From positions 12,187-20,198 of the forward strand of contig PBMM01000040.1 of NCBI GenBank assembly GCA_002723635.1: a stretch of DNA of 8,012 nt, given 5' to 3'. The position numbers and the translations under genes are program-made. Positions 6,847 to 8,012 of this stretch are shown piece after piece. This stretch comes from Methanobacteriota archaeon (lineage in GTDB: Archaea > Thermoplasmatota > Poseidoniia > Poseidoniales > Poseidoniaceae). The notes beneath the pieces were generated by a model. That model did no database searches, was not told the origin of the DNA, and was given only the letters and a program-made list of their open reading frames with translations. Each line of letters starts with the position of its first letter. The first letter of the stretch is position 1.

Positions 6847-8012
6847 TCAAGGTGTGGGGGGACGAAGCACGCGACGGTAGAAGCGCTCAGCCAGACGTTT
6901 GAGGCCGTTGGGATCGCTCATGGGCACCATCTGAAGGTCACCAGGGAAGCACTTGCGGTACATCGGTTGCTCACACCGCTGTTCCAAGAGGAGAACTACG
7001 GCACGGTCGTCGATGCCGCGGATGGGTCGTCCCATCGCTTGCAGGACACGGTTGACCGCAGGCTGCGTCATCGTGTAGCGCCATGACTTGTCCTTGCCAA
7101 ATCGATCTCCGACAAAGGACTTGAGGCCGTCCTGCACGACGCCCGGTGGCGCGATTGGCAAGCCAATGCAGGCCACGGCATCGAGCAATCCGCCGCGGTA
7201 ATCGACACCTTCCGACAAGCGGGCTCCGAAGGTGCCAGCGAGGAGGACCTTGCGTCCTGCGTCCCGCTCGCGCTCGAGCACGGAAAGCACCTCGTCCGCC
7301 TTCGATTTGTCCCAGTCGGAGGATTCGACGATGGTTCGATGCACCGGCCAGTGGGCGTCGGTGACGATTTCCTCCAGCAGGGCGTAGGACGGAGCGAAGA
7401 CCGCCACGTGGCCTGGTGCTGCCTGAATCAATGCACGCAGATGCTCTTGCATTCGGGCGGTGTTCGCTGGGGAACGTTGCCGGTAGGTCGTCGTGACGTC
7501 GGTGGCGACGACGACGGGCCTGCGTTGGGAGGCGAAGGGGGACGGGTAGCTTCGGATGGTCGTTCGCTTGACGGGGAGGTTCAGCAAATCCGCGTACATG
7601 GAGGGCGGATAGAGCGTGCCTGACATGAGCACGGCTCCGGCCGAGGCGTTGAGGACTGGGCCGCTGACCACTCCCGGGTCAAGGAGATGCGACGTGATGC
7701 GTCCTGCCCGCCCTTCCGGTGAGAAGCAAAACAGGTGACCGGTGGTGTCCCCGAAACGGACCAGATCGTCGAGGACAGCACCAAGGCGCTGGGCGTCGGA
7801 TTCCGCGTCCTGCGTGGCTTCTGGGTCCACTTCCACCTCGGCGTCCCGCAAGACTTCGCGCAGGACGTTGAGCCGGTCAAGGCGTTCCACGGTCGCAGCG
7901 GGGATGGGCGTGGTCAAGGTGGTTTGACCGGAGATGCCGTCGACGGTGTCGCAGGCTTGGTGGATCAACTCGACCAGATCATTGCCCTGGACTTCCAATT
8001 CCTTTGGCTCAA
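6847..8012 (-). CDS. XPD/Rad3-family superfamily 2 DNA helicase, C-terminal part (5' partial)
   Basis: The frame is open to the window edge; the TTG at 7998 is an internal Leu, preceded in frame by E-P-K-E. Counting that Leu as residue 1, helicase domain 2 is well preserved. It shows S-G-T-L (126-129, motif III position), V-A-V-F-A-P-S-Y (198-205, motif IV), G-T-F-G-A-R-L-S-E-G-V-D-Y-R-G (255-269, motif V) and Q-A-M-G-R-P-I-R-G-x-D-D-R-A (320-333, motif VI with the arginine finger). These fit the ATP-dependent C-terminal helicase domain shared by XPD/Rad3 and DinG. Walker A, the DEAH box and the Fe-S cysteines would lie upstream and cannot be checked. Family members unwind DNA 5' to 3'; XPD acts in nucleotide excision repair in eukaryotes, while its archaeal role is less settled. 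An archaeal XPD-like enzyme is more likely than bacterial DinG given the context, but this part alone does not decide it. Confidence 0.9.
   Translation of the reverse strand, partial: EPKELEVQGNDLVELIHQACDTVDGISGQTTLTTPIPAATVERLDRLNVLREVLRDAEVEVDPEATQDAESDAQRLGAVLDDLVRFGDTTGHLFCFSPEGRAGRITSHLLDPGVVSGPVLNASAGAVLMSGTLYPPSMYADLLNLPVKRTTIRSYPSPFASQRRPVVVATDVTTTYRQRSPANTARMQEHLRALIQAAPGHVAVFAPSYALLEEIVTDAHWPVHRTIVESSDWDKSKADEVLSVLERERDAGRKVLLAGTFGARLSEGVDYRGGLLDAVACIGLPIAPPGVVQDGLKSFVGDRFGKDKSWRYTMTQPAVNRVLQAMGRPIRGIDDRAVVLLLEQRCEQPMYRKCFPGDLQMVPMSDPNGLKRLAERFYRRVLRPPTP

Noticed and set aside
6624..6902. Open frame of 92 codons on the plus strand over the minus-strand gene pair
   Set aside because: It overlaps both the small acidic protein gene and the helicase end in antisense, with no family resemblance and no ribosome site.

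Overview
The window is a GC-rich, gene-dense stretch with four protein genes and almost no non-coding DNA. Two genes lie on the plus strand (1-4497 and 4539-6404) and two on the minus strand (6408-6821 and 6847-8012). The two pairs converge, with 3 bases between their stop codons. The first and last genes run off the window ends. I see no RNA gene, CRISPR array, insertion sequence or other mobile element.

The content suggests an archaeon, most likely a planktonic euryarchaeon of the Marine Group II (Poseidoniales) kind. This is an inference from three things: very acidic, sequon-rich surface proteins held by one C-terminal membrane helix; a thrombospondin type 3-like aspartate-rich stalk of the DGDGVGD...DAFP type next to a C-terminal helix; and an XPD/Rad3-type helicase. 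No marker gene (rRNA, ribosomal protein) is present to prove it.

Plus strand: the first gene is the C-terminal 1,498 codons of a giant surface protein. It has about twelve tandem Ig-like beta-sandwich modules, one transmembrane helix and a cytoplasmic tail that looks like DUF4129. About 34 N-glycosylation sequons sit outside the membrane and none in the tail. After 41 bases comes a secreted, membrane-anchored seven-repeat RCC1/BLIP-II-like beta-propeller with a strictly spaced cysteine pair in each repeat. The two are probably co-transcribed and both face the outside of the cell.

Minus strand: the C-terminal part of an XPD/Rad3-like superfamily 2 DNA helicase is followed after 25 bases by a small acidic protein. 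The end of that small protein resembles the last strands of an Hsp20/alpha-crystallin domain. The pair is probably one transcript. No promoter or terminator can be supported in the short gaps.
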